Assembly: GCF_024623785.1 (NCBI RefSeq)
Contig: NZ_JANKBZ010000012.1
Span: forward strand, 248,001 to 312,000
DNA: 64,000 nucleotides
Origin: Archangium lipolyticum
GTDB taxonomy: Bacteria; Myxococcota; Myxococcia; Myxococcales; Myxococcaceae
Direction: 5' to 3'
Shown here: one piece after another, positions 17,493 to 25,664 of the stretch
How the letters are laid out: each line of letters begins with the position of its first letter
Numbering within the stretch: the stretch's first letter is position 1
Position numbers and translations under genes: made by a program
The notes under the pieces: model-generated
What the model was told of the DNA's origin: nothing
What the model saw: the letters and a program-made list of their open reading frames with translations, nothing else
Database searches by the model: none

Positions 17493-18092
17493 ATGCACAC
17501 ACCAGTGGGTCAAACAAGGCTCGTCCTCGCGTCCGCCTCGCCGCGTCGGCGCGAGCTGCTTGGTCAGCTCGGATTGAGCTTCGAGGTGTCCGCGGCGGAT
17601 ATCGACGAGACCCCCCGGCAGGGTGAACCGGCCACGGCCTACGTGCTGCGTCTGGCCCAGGAGAAGGCCCGAGCGGTGATGGCCCGCCACCCCGGGGCCT
17701 GGGTGCTGGCGGCGGACACCACCGTCGCGCTCGGGGATGAGCTGCTCGGCAAGCCCCAGGACGCGGCGGAGGCCCGGGGGATGCTCGGCCGTCTGTCCGG
17801 TAGGACACACGAGGTCCACACCGGGGTCGCCCTGGCCGGGCCGGGCGGCGAGCACTCCACCGTGGTTCGCACCCGTGTCGTCTTCCGATCACTCACCCTG
17901 GGGGAGATCGACTGGTACGTGGGCACCGGCGAGCCCCTGGACAAGGCGGGCAGCTACGCCGTCCAGGGCAAGGGTGGCTTCCTCGTGGCGGCGGTGGAGG
18001 GCAGCCCCACCAACGTCATCGGGTTGCCCCTGGGCGAGACGCTCGAGCTGCTCGCCCGGGCCGGCGTCCCCCTCCCCTGGAGGGCCCCATGA
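17493..18092 (+). CDS. maf: Maf-family nucleotide pyrophosphatase
   Basis: Maf proteins hydrolyse non-canonical or methylated nucleoside triphosphates and have been linked to septum formation control. The 199-aa protein starts [19 protein letters not shown], which holds the SxSPRR substrate loop, and contains [18 protein letters not shown] (catalytic Asp) and [13 protein letters not shown] with [11 protein letters not shown] near the end. I use the ATG at 17493; an in-frame extension to 17409 would overlap the divergent cyclase gene. Its end overlaps yggS by 4 bp. Confidence 0.95.
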   Translation: MHTPVGQTRLVLASASPRRRELLGQLGLSFEVSAADIDETPRQGEPATAYVLRLAQEKARAVMARHPGAWVLAADTTVALGDELLGKPQDAAEARGMLGRLSGRTHEVHTGVALAGPGGEHSTVVRTRVVFRSLTLGEIDWYVGTGEPLDKAGSYAVQGKGGFLVAAVEGSPTNVIGLPLGETLELLARAGVPLPWRAP

Positions 18093-18754
18093 GCACCGTC
18101 GCCGAGCGGCTGGCGGAGATCCAGGCCCGGGTGGCCGCGGCGTGCGCCCGCTCGGGACGGGCCCCCGGGTCCGTCACCCTGGTGGCCGTCTCCAAGCTGA
18201 AGCCGGCGGCCCTCATCCGGGAGGCGTACGCGGCGGGACAGCGGGACTTCGGGGAGAACTACGCGCAGGAGCTCCGGGACAAGGCCGCGGAGCTGGCGGA
18301 CCTGGAGGGGCTGCGCTGGCACGCCATCGGGCCGCTGCAGACGAACAAGGTGAAGTACGTGGCCAAGGCCGCGCACGCCTTCCACGCGCTGGACAGGCTG
18401 GAGGTGGCCCAGGAGCTGTCCCGCCGCCGGCAGGACGCCCCCATCCCCTGCTACGTGGAGGTGAACGTGGGCGGTGAGGCCTCCAAGAGCGGGCTGGCCC
18501 CGGAGGCGCTCGGGCCCTTCCTGGAGTCCGCGCGGGCGCTGCCCGGGCTGCGCCTGGAGGGCCTCATGTCGCTGCCCCCGCCCACCGAGGACGAACAGGT
18601 GGCGCGTGGCTACTTCCGCACCCTGCGGGAGCTGGCCCGCCAGCACGGACTGACGGGCCTGTCCATGGGCACCACCCACGACTTCGAGCTGGCCATCGAG
18701 GAAGGCGCCACCCTGGTGCGGGTGGGCACCGCCATCTTCGGCGAGCGGACCTGA
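18089..18754 (+). CDS. yggS: Pyridoxal-phosphate homeostasis protein YggS (PLPBP)
   Basis: YggS/PLPBP binds pyridoxal 5'-phosphate and keeps vitamin B6 pools balanced; it has an alanine racemase-like TIM-barrel fold without known catalysis. The 221-aa protein has [19 protein letters not shown] with the PLP lysine, [28 protein letters not shown], and [22 protein letters not shown], all diagnostic. The ATG overlaps the maf stop (ATGA), so maf and yggS form a two-gene unit. Confidence 0.96.
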   Translation: MSTVAERLAEIQARVAAACARSGRAPGSVTLVAVSKLKPAALIREAYAAGQRDFGENYAQELRDKAAELADLEGLRWHAIGPLQTNKVKYVAKAAHAFHALDRLEVAQELSRRRQDAPIPCYVEVNVGGEASKSGLAPEALGPFLESARALPGLRLEGLMSLPPPTEDEQVARGYFRTLRELARQHGLTGLSMGTTHDFELAIEEGATLVRVGTAIFGERT

Positions 18755-18760
18755 GCCGAG

Positions 18761-18781
18761 GAGGCCCCCGCCCGGGGCCTC
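18761..18781. terminator. Hairpin between convergent yggS and zinc-ribbon gene
   Basis: GAGGCCCC (18761-18768) pairs perfectly with GGGGCCTC (18774-18781) around a 5-nt loop. It overlaps the stop codon of the minus-strand gene and follows the yggS stop by 6 bp. No U-tract follows on either strand, so termination strength is uncertain. Confidence 0.5.
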
Positions 18782-18986
18782 ACAGCGTCTTGAACTTGAA
18801 GCGGCCGTCGTCCGAGCCCTTCACCAGGAACTCGCTGCCGCAGTAGTTGCAGAGCAGCTCCTGCCCGTCCGCGAGCGCATCCTCGAGCGGGTTGTTGGCG
18901 TTGCACTCAGGACAGTCGAAGTCCTTGCGAGCGCTCTTCGAGCCCGAGTCCTTCTCGTCCTCGTCCTCGTAGTGGTTCAACGGCAT
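18780..18986 (-). CDS. Small zinc-ribbon protein
   Basis: This 68-aa protein has an acidic N-terminus, then FDCPECNANNPL and LLCNYCGSEFLV, two CxxC pairs that form a zinc ribbon, and a basic tail. Such small zinc ribbons occur alone in many myxobacteria; some bind nucleic acid or act as adaptors, but no role is known here. A strong ribosome site (GGGAGGAG) precedes the ATG. It converges on yggS. Confidence 0.85.
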   Translation of the reverse strand: MPLNHYEDEDEKDSGSKSARKDFDCPECNANNPLEDALADGQELLCNYCGSEFLVKGSDDGRFKFKTL

Positions 18987-19279
18987 CGCGTGTCTCCTCC
19001 CGGCGCTGGGGGGCCGGCTGGTAGGCCCCAGGCTACCAGCGCCTCCGGAACTTCTTCCAGGCCCGGTCGGATGCTGGACGACCAGCCCCTACCCGCTGTC
19101 CGGCCGGACGGGCATGAACGGCGGAATCCACGGTTGAATGGTGCCTTCGACCATCCGTCCATGGGCATGCAACCGGGACAGTCGGAACAGGCGGTGGAGT
19201 TGGCGCGCCAGGATGGGGCTGCCTACCTTCCCCGCCTGCCAACTGGCCAGGTCGCGGGGTACCCAGCCAGGAGCCATTG
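18987..19279. other. Intergenic region upstream of DUF3108 operon
   Basis: These 293 bp separate the zinc-ribbon gene from the DUF3108 operon and are slightly less GC-rich than the genes. Short open frames on both strands lack ribosome sites and family features. I see no clear promoter, operator or RNA fold, though the promoters of both flanking genes must be here. Confidence 0.4.
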
Positions 19280-20086
19280 ATGCGTAAGCAGTTCAGGGGA
19301 GTGTCCACCGGTTTGCTGTTCGGCCTCGCGCTGTCGGGGACGGCCCTGGCCCAGGGACAGACGGCCTTTGGTCCCGGTGAGCAGGCGCGCTACCGCGTCC
19401 ACTACCTCGGGATGACGGCGGGCACGGCCCAGGTGACGGTGGGCGCCCCCATGAAGCAGTGGGGCAAGGAAGTGTGGCCCATCGTGGCGGTGGCGAAGAC
19501 GGACTCGGTGGCCGGGGTGTGGCCCATCAAGGACAAGTTCGTCTCCTATTGGGACTTCGGCGCGCAGCGGGTGCTGGGCTCGGACATGCACGAGGACGAG
19601 AACAACCGGCGCCGCCGCGTGCGCGTGAAGCTGAGCGAGGACGGCAGGTCCGCGCACGTGGTGAAGCAGAAGGAGGGCGAGACGCCCCGCGAGTACGACC
19701 ACGAGCTGGCCGAGGGCACCCTCGACGTCGCCGGGGCCACCTTCGCGCTGCGCAACCGCGCGCTGGAGGTGGGCAAGGAGTACAGCTACCCCGTCTTCAC
19801 CGGCTCGAAGAGCTTCCAGATGAAGGCGAAGGTGGAGTCCAAGGAGACGCTCTCCACGAGGCTGGGGAAGCAGGAGGTGTACCGGATGCGCGTGTACACC
19901 GAGTTCTCCGGCAACCTGGCCTCCAAGCGCGACATGGTGGTGTGGATGACGGCGGACGCGCGGCACCTGCCGGTGCGCATCGAGGCGGACCTGGCCCTGG
20001 GTTCGCTCGTCGCCGAGTTGACGGGGTACGAGCAGGGCAAGGTCATCGCGCCAGCTCCGGCGGTGGCCTCCGGGAACGGAACCTAG
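19280..20086 (+). CDS. Secreted DUF3108 protein, first of trio
   Basis: This 268-aa protein has a Sec signal peptide (MRKQFRGVSTGLLFGLALS, cleaved near ALAQ) and a DUF3108-type beta-rich domain starting FGPGEQARYRVHYLGMTAGTAQV, the family's opening. It shares with the third gene of the cluster the blocks YDHELAEGTLDVAG and the late DMVVWMTADARHLPVRIEADL. DUF3108 proteins are periplasmic and of unknown function. The start is the ATG at 19280, after AGGAG; a TTG three bases upstream is in frame. It lies 36 bp before the DUF4091 gene. Confidence 0.88.
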   Translation: MRKQFRGVSTGLLFGLALSGTALAQGQTAFGPGEQARYRVHYLGMTAGTAQVTVGAPMKQWGKEVWPIVAVAKTDSVAGVWPIKDKFVSYWDFGAQRVLGSDMHEDENNRRRRVRVKLSEDGRSAHVVKQKEGETPREYDHELAEGTLDVAGATFALRNRALEVGKEYSYPVFTGSKSFQMKAKVESKETLSTRLGKQEVYRMRVYTEFSGNLASKRDMVVWMTADARHLPVRIEADLALGSLVAELTGYEQGKVIAPAPAVASGNGT

Positions 20087-20122
20087 ACGCGCGGCCCCGG
20101 ATGGCCGTGACAGGGGGGACAC

Positions 20123-21805
20123 ATGGGGGCGGGTTGGTTGGCGGAGGGGTTGCTCGCTGGACTGTTGGCCGCGGCACCCGAGCCGCGAGTGGTGTCCGCG
20201 CTGGAGAAGGTCCGGCCGGGAGTGGAGCTGAAGGGCGAGAAGGAGGCCCGGCTGAGCCTCGCGCGCGGTGAGTGCGAGGCCGCCCAGGTGGTGCTCCCCC
20301 CGGGCACCTCGAGTGTCCGGGTGAAGCCGCTCTCCCTGCGCGGGCCGGGCAAGGGGGAGCTGAAAGCCTCGGTGTGGCGCGAGGCCTTCCTGGACGTGAA
20401 GACGCCCTCCAACTCCCAGGGAAGCACGGGCCCGTGGCCGGATCCGCTGGTCCCCGTGGAGGCCCCGCCAGGGCCGAAGGGTGTGCCCACCGTCCTCTAT
20501 GTGGAGCTGTGCGCGCCGGAGTCCCAGGCGCCAGGCACGTACCAGGGCGCGCTGCGCGTGGAGGCGGAGGGCAAGGCCCTGGCCTCCGTTCCCTTCACCG
20601 CGGAGGTGCAGCCCTTCGTCCTGCCTGCCACCTCCTCACTGCCGAACAGCTTCGGCGTCTCGCTCTACAGCATCGCCCGGAGACACGGGTTGAAGCCCGA
20701 GTCCCCCGAGGCCCGCGAGCTGCTGCGGGCCTACGCGGGCGAGCTGCTGGCCCACCGAATCAGCGCCCACGGCATGAGCATGGAGCCGCCACCGGTGCGC
20801 TTCGAGGGCGGCAAGGCGGTGGTGGACTTCCGCGCGTACGACGCGGAGATGTCGCCCTTCCTGGAGGGGACGGCGCTGGCCTCGGGGGCCCGCTTCACCA
20901 CCGCCGAGGTGCGGGACAACCCCACGGCCCGCACCGACAAGGAGAAGGCCGCGTACTACCGCGCCTTCGCCGAGCACTTCCGGCAGAAGGGCTGGCGCGC
21001 GCAGCTGTTCTTCTACGCCAAGGACGAACCGAAGCCCGAGGACGTGGCGCTCGTGCGCACCCAGGCGCTGCGGGTGCGCGCGGCCGGCAAGGACGTGCCG
21101 GTGCTCGTCACGGCTCCGCTGGATGACGCACTGCGTGGCTCGGCGGACATCCTCGCCCCCACCCTCAACTGCTTCTTCCCGCGCCCCGGGCCGCAGACGT
21201 GCCGCAACGTCGTCTCCGCCCAGGCGCTCCGGGGCAAGCTCGACCCCCACGTGAAGGTGTGGTGGTACCAGAGCTGCAACTCGCACGGCTGCACCGGCGG
21301 CCCCGCCGAGGACCCCGCGGTGGAGAAGGTCTACGGCAGCTGGGCCTCCTACATGGTGGACCACCCCGCCCCGCTCAACCGGGCCATGGGGCCGCTGGCC
21401 TTCCTCTCCGGGGTGGACGGCGAGCTCTATTTCGACACCGTCTACGCCTACAACACGAAGGACCCCTGGCAGGACATCTTCGAGTTCGGCGGCAACGGGG
21501 ACGGCACCCTCTTCTACCCGGGCACCCCGGAGCGGCCCGGCTTCACCCGCCACCAGCCCGTGGTGTCCCTGCGCCTCAAGCACATCCGCGACGGGCTCGA
21601 GGACTACGAGTACCTCCGGCTGCTGGAGGAGCTGGGTGATCCGGCCTTCGCCCGGGAGGCCGCGCGGAAGCTCGCCCGCTCGGGGTATGACATCGAAACG
21701 GACACCCGGCAGTGGGAGCAGGTGCGCCGGGAGGTGACCACCCGGCTGAGGAAGCGCTGGGAAGCGTCCGAATACGTGAAGCGTTCGGGCGTCCGTTCGA
21801 AGTGA
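20123..21805 (+). CDS. DUF4091 glycoside-hydrolase-like protein
   Basis: This 560-aa protein has a short hydrophobic start (LLAGLLAAAPEP) that probably exports it. An N-terminal beta domain (ARGECEAAQVVLPPG) is followed by a TIM-barrel-like region with SLPNSFGVSLYSIARRHG, FFYAKDEPKPEDVALV and KVWWYQSCNSHGC, and it closes with LRLKHIRDGLEDYEYLRLLEEL, the hallmark of DUF4091. DUF4091 is related to glycoside hydrolase families such as GH123. The D-E pair in KDEPKPED is a candidate acid catalyst, but the substrate is unknown. It sits between two DUF3108 genes. Confidence 0.85.
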   Translation: MGAGWLAEGLLAGLLAAAPEPRVVSALEKVRPGVELKGEKEARLSLARGECEAAQVVLPPGTSSVRVKPLSLRGPGKGELKASVWREAFLDVKTPSNSQGSTGPWPDPLVPVEAPPGPKGVPTVLYVELCAPESQAPGTYQGALRVEAEGKALASVPFTAEVQPFVLPATSSLPNSFGVSLYSIARRHGLKPESPEARELLRAYAGELLAHRISAHGMSMEPPPVRFEGGKAVVDFRAYDAEMSPFLEGTALASGARFTTAEVRDNPTARTDKEKAAYYRAFAEHFRQKGWRAQLFFYAKDEPKPEDVALVRTQALRVRAAGKDVPVLVTAPLDDALRGSADILAPTLNCFFPRPGPQTCRNVVSAQALRGKLDPHVKVWWYQSCNSHGCTGGPAEDPAVEKVYGSWASYMVDHPAPLNRAMGPLAFLSGVDGELYFDTVYAYNTKDPWQDIFEFGGNGDGTLFYPGTPERPGFTRHQPVVSLRLKHIRDGLEDYEYLRLLEELGDPAFAREAARKLARSGYDIETDTRQWEQVRREVTTRLRKRWEASEYVKRSGVRSK

Positions 21806-21819
21806 CCCGGAGACTCTTC

Positions 21820-22725
21820 ATGGAATCATCGCCGATGATGACCGTCATGCGCCCTACCCTCGCGGCCCTCCTCGTCTGCATCTCCTCCGCTGCCTGGGCC
21901 CAGTTGCCGGATTCGGAGTCTCCCGCCGAGGAGAACAAGGCGCAGAAGCCGGCCCCGGCTCCGGCCAGGGTCGCCCCCTGCGGGCAGCGCCTGCCCGTCC
22001 TCCGCAACCCGCTGGCCTTCGCCCCGGGCGAGCTGCTCGAGTTCGACCTCGACGCTATGGGCGCCACCGCCGGGAAGATGACCATGCAGGTGCAGAAGAA
22101 GCAGGACGGCTCCCTGCCCGTGCAGATCAAGGTCCAGACCAACTCCTTCTTCTCCAAGGTGCGCAAGGTGGACGCCACCGCGGTGAGCTACCTGCACCCC
22201 AAGACGCTCCGGCCCTCGCGCTACACCGAGGACGCCACGGAGAACGAGGTGCGCCGCACCGTGGACGTGGCCTTCAACTCCAAGGACCGCAGCGTCCGCG
22301 TGAACTACACCCAGAAGGGCAAGCCGGGCACCAACAACTACTCCTACGACCACGAGGGCCTGGACGTCGCCGGCACCATCTACATGATGCGCCAGCTCCC
22401 CCTGAAGGAGGGCCTGCCCGTGTGCTTCGACGTCTACGGCGTGCGCCGCATGTGGCGCATGACCGGCACCGTGGTGAAGCGCGAGCACGTGTCGATGCCG
22501 CTCGGCGAGTTCGAGGCCTGGCACCTGTCGGGCACCGCAGTGCGCCTGGACAAGCCCTCCATGTCGCGCGAGGTGCACGTGTGGATCACCGACGACGAGC
22601 GCCGGCTGCCGCTCGCGGCCGTGGGCAGCATCGACCTCGGGGCGGTGCGCGCCACCCTCACCTCGTACTCCCGCCCGGGAGAGAAGGCGAAGCAGGCCCA
22701 GGGCAAGGAGCAGCTCAAGTGGTAG
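21820..22725 (+). CDS. Secreted DUF3108 protein, third of trio
   Basis: This 301-aa protein has a signal peptide (PTLAALLVCISSAAWAQ), a Pro/Ala linker, and a DUF3108 domain from FAPGELLEFDLDAMGATAGKM. The block YDHEGLDVAGTIYMMRQLP and the late MSREVHVWITDDERRLPLA parallel the first gene of the trio, so the two are paralogues with different lengths. ATG at 21820 follows GGAG; the frame is open further upstream inside the previous gene. It begins 14 bp after the DUF4091 stop, consistent with one transcript. Confidence 0.88.
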   Translation: MESSPMMTVMRPTLAALLVCISSAAWAQLPDSESPAEENKAQKPAPAPARVAPCGQRLPVLRNPLAFAPGELLEFDLDAMGATAGKMTMQVQKKQDGSLPVQIKVQTNSFFSKVRKVDATAVSYLHPKTLRPSRYTEDATENEVRRTVDVAFNSKDRSVRVNYTQKGKPGTNNYSYDHEGLDVAGTIYMMRQLPLKEGLPVCFDVYGVRRMWRMTGTVVKREHVSMPLGEFEAWHLSGTAVRLDKPSMSREVHVWITDDERRLPLAAVGSIDLGAVRATLTSYSRPGEKAKQAQGKEQLKW

Positions 22726-23083
22726 ACGTCTGACGCATCAACCCCGCCGCCTGCGACAGTCGGCGGCGGACCCGCGTCACCACGTCCATCAGCACGTCCA
22801 GCCGCTGCAGCACGAGGTAGTCGTCCCCCGCGTCGACCAGCGACATGGGCGAGAGCGACCCCGGCTGGAGCGCATCGAGCACATCGGTGAAGTGCGCCTC
22901 GACGTCACCGAGCGCATCGAGTCCCTCGCGGAGATCATCCTCCAGGAAGTCCAGCAGCACGGTGGCGTCGGCACGCTCGGGTAGCGCGTGGCCGAGGTGC
23001 TCCATCGTCTGACGGAGCGGATCGGCCCCCGCGCGGCGCAGCGTCGCGGGGGCGGCAACGAGGGCGGCAGCGGGTGTTGTCAT
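22715..23083 (-). CDS. Small helical protein of unknown function
   Basis: I do not recognise this 122-aa protein. After a short Ala/Pro start (MTTPAAALVAAPATL) it is almost wholly helical, with an acidic core (TVLLDFLEDDLREGLDALGDVEAHFTDVLDAL) and a C-terminal helix LVLQRLDVLMDVVTRVRRRL. It has no signal or membrane segment. The start is uncertain: ATG 23083 has no clear ribosome site, and an in-frame GTG lies at 23128. Its end overlaps the convergent DUF3108 gene by 11 bp. Confidence 0.65.
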   Translation of the reverse strand: MTTPAAALVAAPATLRRAGADPLRQTMEHLGHALPERADATVLLDFLEDDLREGLDALGDVEAHFTDVLDALQPGSLSPMSLVDAGDDYLVLQRLDVLMDVVTRVRRRLSQAAGLMRQTSTT

Positions 23084-23143
23084 GTGCGACAAGCTACAGG
23101 CCGGTAGCAGGGGGTCAATTTTTCGCACCGGCCGCCCCGGATA

Positions 23144-23176
23144 CCCTCACCCCTGCCCTCTCCCAGAGGGAGAGGG
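23144..23176. repeat. REP-like palindrome, copy 1
   Basis: Core CCCTCACCCC, then CCCTCTCCC (23156-23164), loop AGA and GGGAGAGGG (23168-23176). It lies 11 bp after the stop of the secreted repeat protein (minus strand). Three near-identical copies occur at 31599, 34657 and 34711. Confidence 0.9.
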
Positions 23177-23187
23177 AGCTGACACGG

Positions 23188-24918
23188 TCAGGGCGCGGGA
23201 GCAGCGCCACCCGGAGCCGCTCCCGTGGTGCCAGTCACCGAGGGCACCAGGCCCGGAGTCGTCACCGGCGTCGTCGCGCCCGGAATGGCCGTGGCCGCCG
23301 ATGCCGGAGAACCGGGGAGCGTGCCCGTGATGGGTTGCGTGTTGAGCGGCGGCGGACTGGCGATGAGCGGTGCCGCGGGCTGCGCGTTGATGGGCTGCGG
23401 CGTGGAGACGAGCGGCACCGGCTGCTGCGCGTTGATGGGCTGCGGCGTGGAGACGAGCGGCACCGCGACCGTCCGGGACTGCGCGGTCCCCGGCGTCTGA
23501 ATCACCCCGGCCGCTATCCGGGGACCACCGAAGGCGAAGCCCGACCCCGTGGGCACTCCGGGAACCGACGACACCACGGAGAACGAGCCACTGGTGGTCA
23601 GCTGGGTGGGCTGCTGCGTCGACGCCTGGGGCACGAAGCCGCTCACCGTGGTGGGGGGCAGCTGGCTGGAGGTCGTCTGACGCTCGGGGTTGAGGAAGTT
23701 GCCCGGGAGGGGGTTCGTCTGCACCCCGGGGAACTGCGCGTCGAAGTCACCGGGCGAGGCGGGCGAGCCCACGCTGATCGCCACCCGTCCCGTGTTGTCC
23801 GGCGACACGAAGTTGGGAGGGATCGTCGCCGGCCGCGTTCCGTCCGGCAGCGCATCGGGCTGGTCGGCGCGAGGACGCGTGGTCGCCACGCGGCCCGGGT
23901 TGTCGAAGGTCACCGCCGTGTCATCCAGGGACCGTGCGACCCCCGGCAGGGTGATGTCGGTCTCCGGTGTTCCCTGCTGCGTCCCCGCCTGGGCCGGCAA
24001 GCCGGTCCCCAGCGTGGCCCCCGACTGCGTGCCCGCCACGGCCCCCGTGCCCGTCTGTCCGGTGCCCGCCAGTCCGGAGCCCCCGACACCCTGCTGCTGC
24101 TGCTGTTGCTGCGACGAGGTGGTGGGAACGGACGCGGGCGAGGACCCGCCCGGCACCGGCGTGCTCGGCGGCGGCACCCCGGCGAACAGGCCCGCCGCGG
24201 GCATCGCCGCGACCGAGGGCACCGAGGCCCCATCAACCGTAATGGCCACGTCGTCGAAGCCGAGCTGGATGAAGCCACGCGGCTCGGACGCGGGCGGCAG
24301 GTTCCAGACCAGCACCTCCACCTCGGTGTCTCCCTGCCGGGCCACCGGCAGCACGCGGAAGGTGTCGTCGTCCGCGTGCGCCCCATGGCTCAGCGCCGAG
24401 GCATAGATGAGGGCCGTGTCCGAGAGCAGCGCCCCGTTGCGCCACACGCGGCCCACGCCCCACACCGCCGCCACCGCGTGCACCTGCGTCGTGGTGGAGA
24501 AGCCGAGCCCCGACATGCCGTGCAGGGACTGGTTCAGCACCACCCCGCCCCCGATGGGCTGGGCCGGCGGTGGGGGCAACGCGCCCGTCACGGTCCCGGA
24601 CAGGGCCTGGGCAGGCGGGAAGCCCGCCCGGTCCAGCTCCACCCGATACGACTCACCCGCGATGACGAAGGTGGCGACAAGGCTCCCGGAGTCACCGTAG
24701 GTGGCCCGGGGATCGCCAATACGGTCCCTCACGGTCAACTCGACCGAGCCGGTACCCCGCTCGAAGAGGTCCGTGAAGGGAACGTTGCCTTGTGTGAAGA
24801 AACCGACGTTCCCCACCGAGCGAGCGGTGACCTCGGGACCGTCGAAGCTGAAGCCGTCCGGGCCGGCCGTGAGCAGCCCGGCGAGCATGACACTGGAGAG
24901 GATTCCCGCCATCGACAC
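23188..24918 (-). CDS. Secreted protein with repetitive Pro/Thr/Gln-rich C-terminus
   Basis: This 576-aa protein has a short signal peptide (MSMAGILSSVMLAGLLTAGP) and an N-terminal globular part of about 230 residues (FSFDGPEVTARSVGNVGFF, SVELTVRDRIGDPRATYGDSGSLVATF), probably a beta sandwich. The remaining 340 residues are low complexity, rich in Gly, Pro, Thr, Ser and Gln, with a run of seven Gln and 15-residue tandem units (VPLVSTPQPINAQ). It looks like a surface or periplasmic adhesin-like or spacer protein. No enzyme motif is visible and I do not recognise the family. Confidence 0.8.
   Translation of the reverse strand: MSMAGILSSVMLAGLLTAGPDGFSFDGPEVTARSVGNVGFFTQGNVPFTDLFERGTGSVELTVRDRIGDPRATYGDSGSLVATFVIAGESYRVELDRAGFPPAQALSGTVTGALPPPPAQPIGGGVVLNQSLHGMSGLGFSTTTQVHAVAAVWGVGRVWRNGALLSDTALIYASALSHGAHADDDTFRVLPVARQGDTEVEVLVWNLPPASEPRGFIQLGFDDVAITVDGASVPSVAAMPAAGLFAGVPPPSTPVPGGSSPASVPTTSSQQQQQQQGVGGSGLAGTGQTGTGAVAGTQSGATLGTGLPAQAGTQQGTPETDITLPGVARSLDDTAVTFDNPGRVATTRPRADQPDALPDGTRPATIPPNFVSPDNTGRVAISVGSPASPGDFDAQFPGVQTNPLPGNFLNPERQTTSSQLPPTTVSGFVPQASTQQPTQLTTSGSFSVVSSVPGVPTGSGFAFGGPRIAAGVIQTPGTAQSRTVAVPLVSTPQPINAQQPVPLVSTPQPINAQPAAPLIASPPPLNTQPITGTLPGSPASAATAIPGATTPVTTPGLVPSVTGTTGAAPGGAAPAP
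23381..23464 (-). repeat. Tandem 45-bp repeat inside secreted protein
   Basis: A 39-bp identical block occurs at 23381-23419 and 23426-23464, giving a 45-bp period (15 codons). It encodes VPLVSTPQPINAQ twice; a third degenerate unit (PLIASPPPLNTQ) follows at the protein level. Confidence 0.9.
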
Positions 24919-25006
24919 TGCCTCCTCCAGGGAGGGTAGGCAGCGAAGGCGGGGGTTGCCGCCCTGAGCGGCCGAGCGGGCCAGCGCCCGCCCGTCCGGC
25001 TGGTGC

Positions 25007-25525
25007 CTAGATGAGGCCCCGAGCGCGGCGGATCTGCTCCACCGTCTTGTTGTACTCGATGTCGAAGGCGCTGGTGCCCTCCTGCAGGTGCTTCAGGCGG
25101 GAGCGGGCCTCCTTGTCGATCTCCTCGTCCACGTCCAGGTGCTTCTTCATCACCACGTGGATCTTCTGCCGGAGGATGTTGTCGGCGGCGTACACCTCCT
25201 CGACGTTCCGGCTGATGAGGAGGAATTCGATCATCTGGTTGATGACGTATTCGATGCCCTCGTCGCCCATCTTGAAGCCGCGAACGTCGGCCATCTCACG
25301 TTTGACCTGGTTGAACTTGGAGTAGTCGTACCCGCGACGCTCCAGGGCCTCGCGCGTGGCCTGGTTCACGCGCTCCTCGTTGGCCAGGTACTCGCGCATG
25401 ATGGCGGACAGGTCCATCTCGGCGTCAGCCACGCGCATCGGCTCCACCTCGATATCCCCGTCCTGCATCAACCTTTGGACGACCTCCCGGGAGATGATCG
25501 GGATCACCTTTGGATAGAGCCTCAT
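25007..25525 (-). CDS. DUF507 family protein
   Basis: This 172-aa protein belongs to the DUF507 family: it opens MRLYPKVIPIISREVVQRLM, has LANEERVNQATREALERRGYDYSKFNQVKREMADVRGF in the middle and repeats a related half ending RQKIHVVMKKHLDVDEEIDKEARSRLKHLQEGT. It is soluble and highly charged; the function is unknown. ATG 25525 was chosen for GAGGGA five bases upstream. A promoter-like pair lies about 45 bp upstream. It follows uvrC on the same strand. Confidence 0.9.
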   Translation of the reverse strand: MRLYPKVIPIISREVVQRLMQDGDIEVEPMRVADAEMDLSAIMREYLANEERVNQATREALERRGYDYSKFNQVKREMADVRGFKMGDEGIEYVINQMIEFLLISRNVEEVYAADNILRQKIHVVMKKHLDVDEEIDKEARSRLKHLQEGTSAFDIEYNKTVEQIRRARGLI

Positions 25526-25568
25526 GTCGGTCCCTCGTCCTCTGAACACATATCGACTGGACCCGTTC

Positions 25569-25598
25569 GCTATAAATCAGCGTGAAGCCCAGTCGCAA
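25569..25598 (-). promoter_or_regulatory. Candidate sigma-70 promoter for DUF507 gene
   Basis: On the minus strand TTGCGA (25593-25598) and TATAGC (25569-25574) are 18 bp apart. The implied start near 25562 gives a leader of about 37 nt. The site lies in one of the few AT-rich stretches of the region. Confidence 0.5.
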
Positions 25599-25641
25599 TG
25601 AAAAACCCCAGGAACATCGCGGATTCAGCGGCCTTATGCCG

Positions 25642-25659
25642 TTCCGCTTTCGAGCGGAA
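25642..25659 (-). terminator. Hairpin after uvrC
   Basis: TTCCGCT (25642-25648) pairs with AGCGGAA (25653-25659) around a 4-nt loop, starting five bases after the uvrC stop on the minus strand. No U-tract follows, so it may be a terminator or an RNA 3'-end stabiliser. Confidence 0.5.
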
Positions 25660-25664
25660 ATTAA

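Noticed and set aside
24098-24118. CTG-rich run as a microsatellite or regulatory repeat
   Set aside because: It encodes seven glutamines inside the secreted protein and needs no other explanation.
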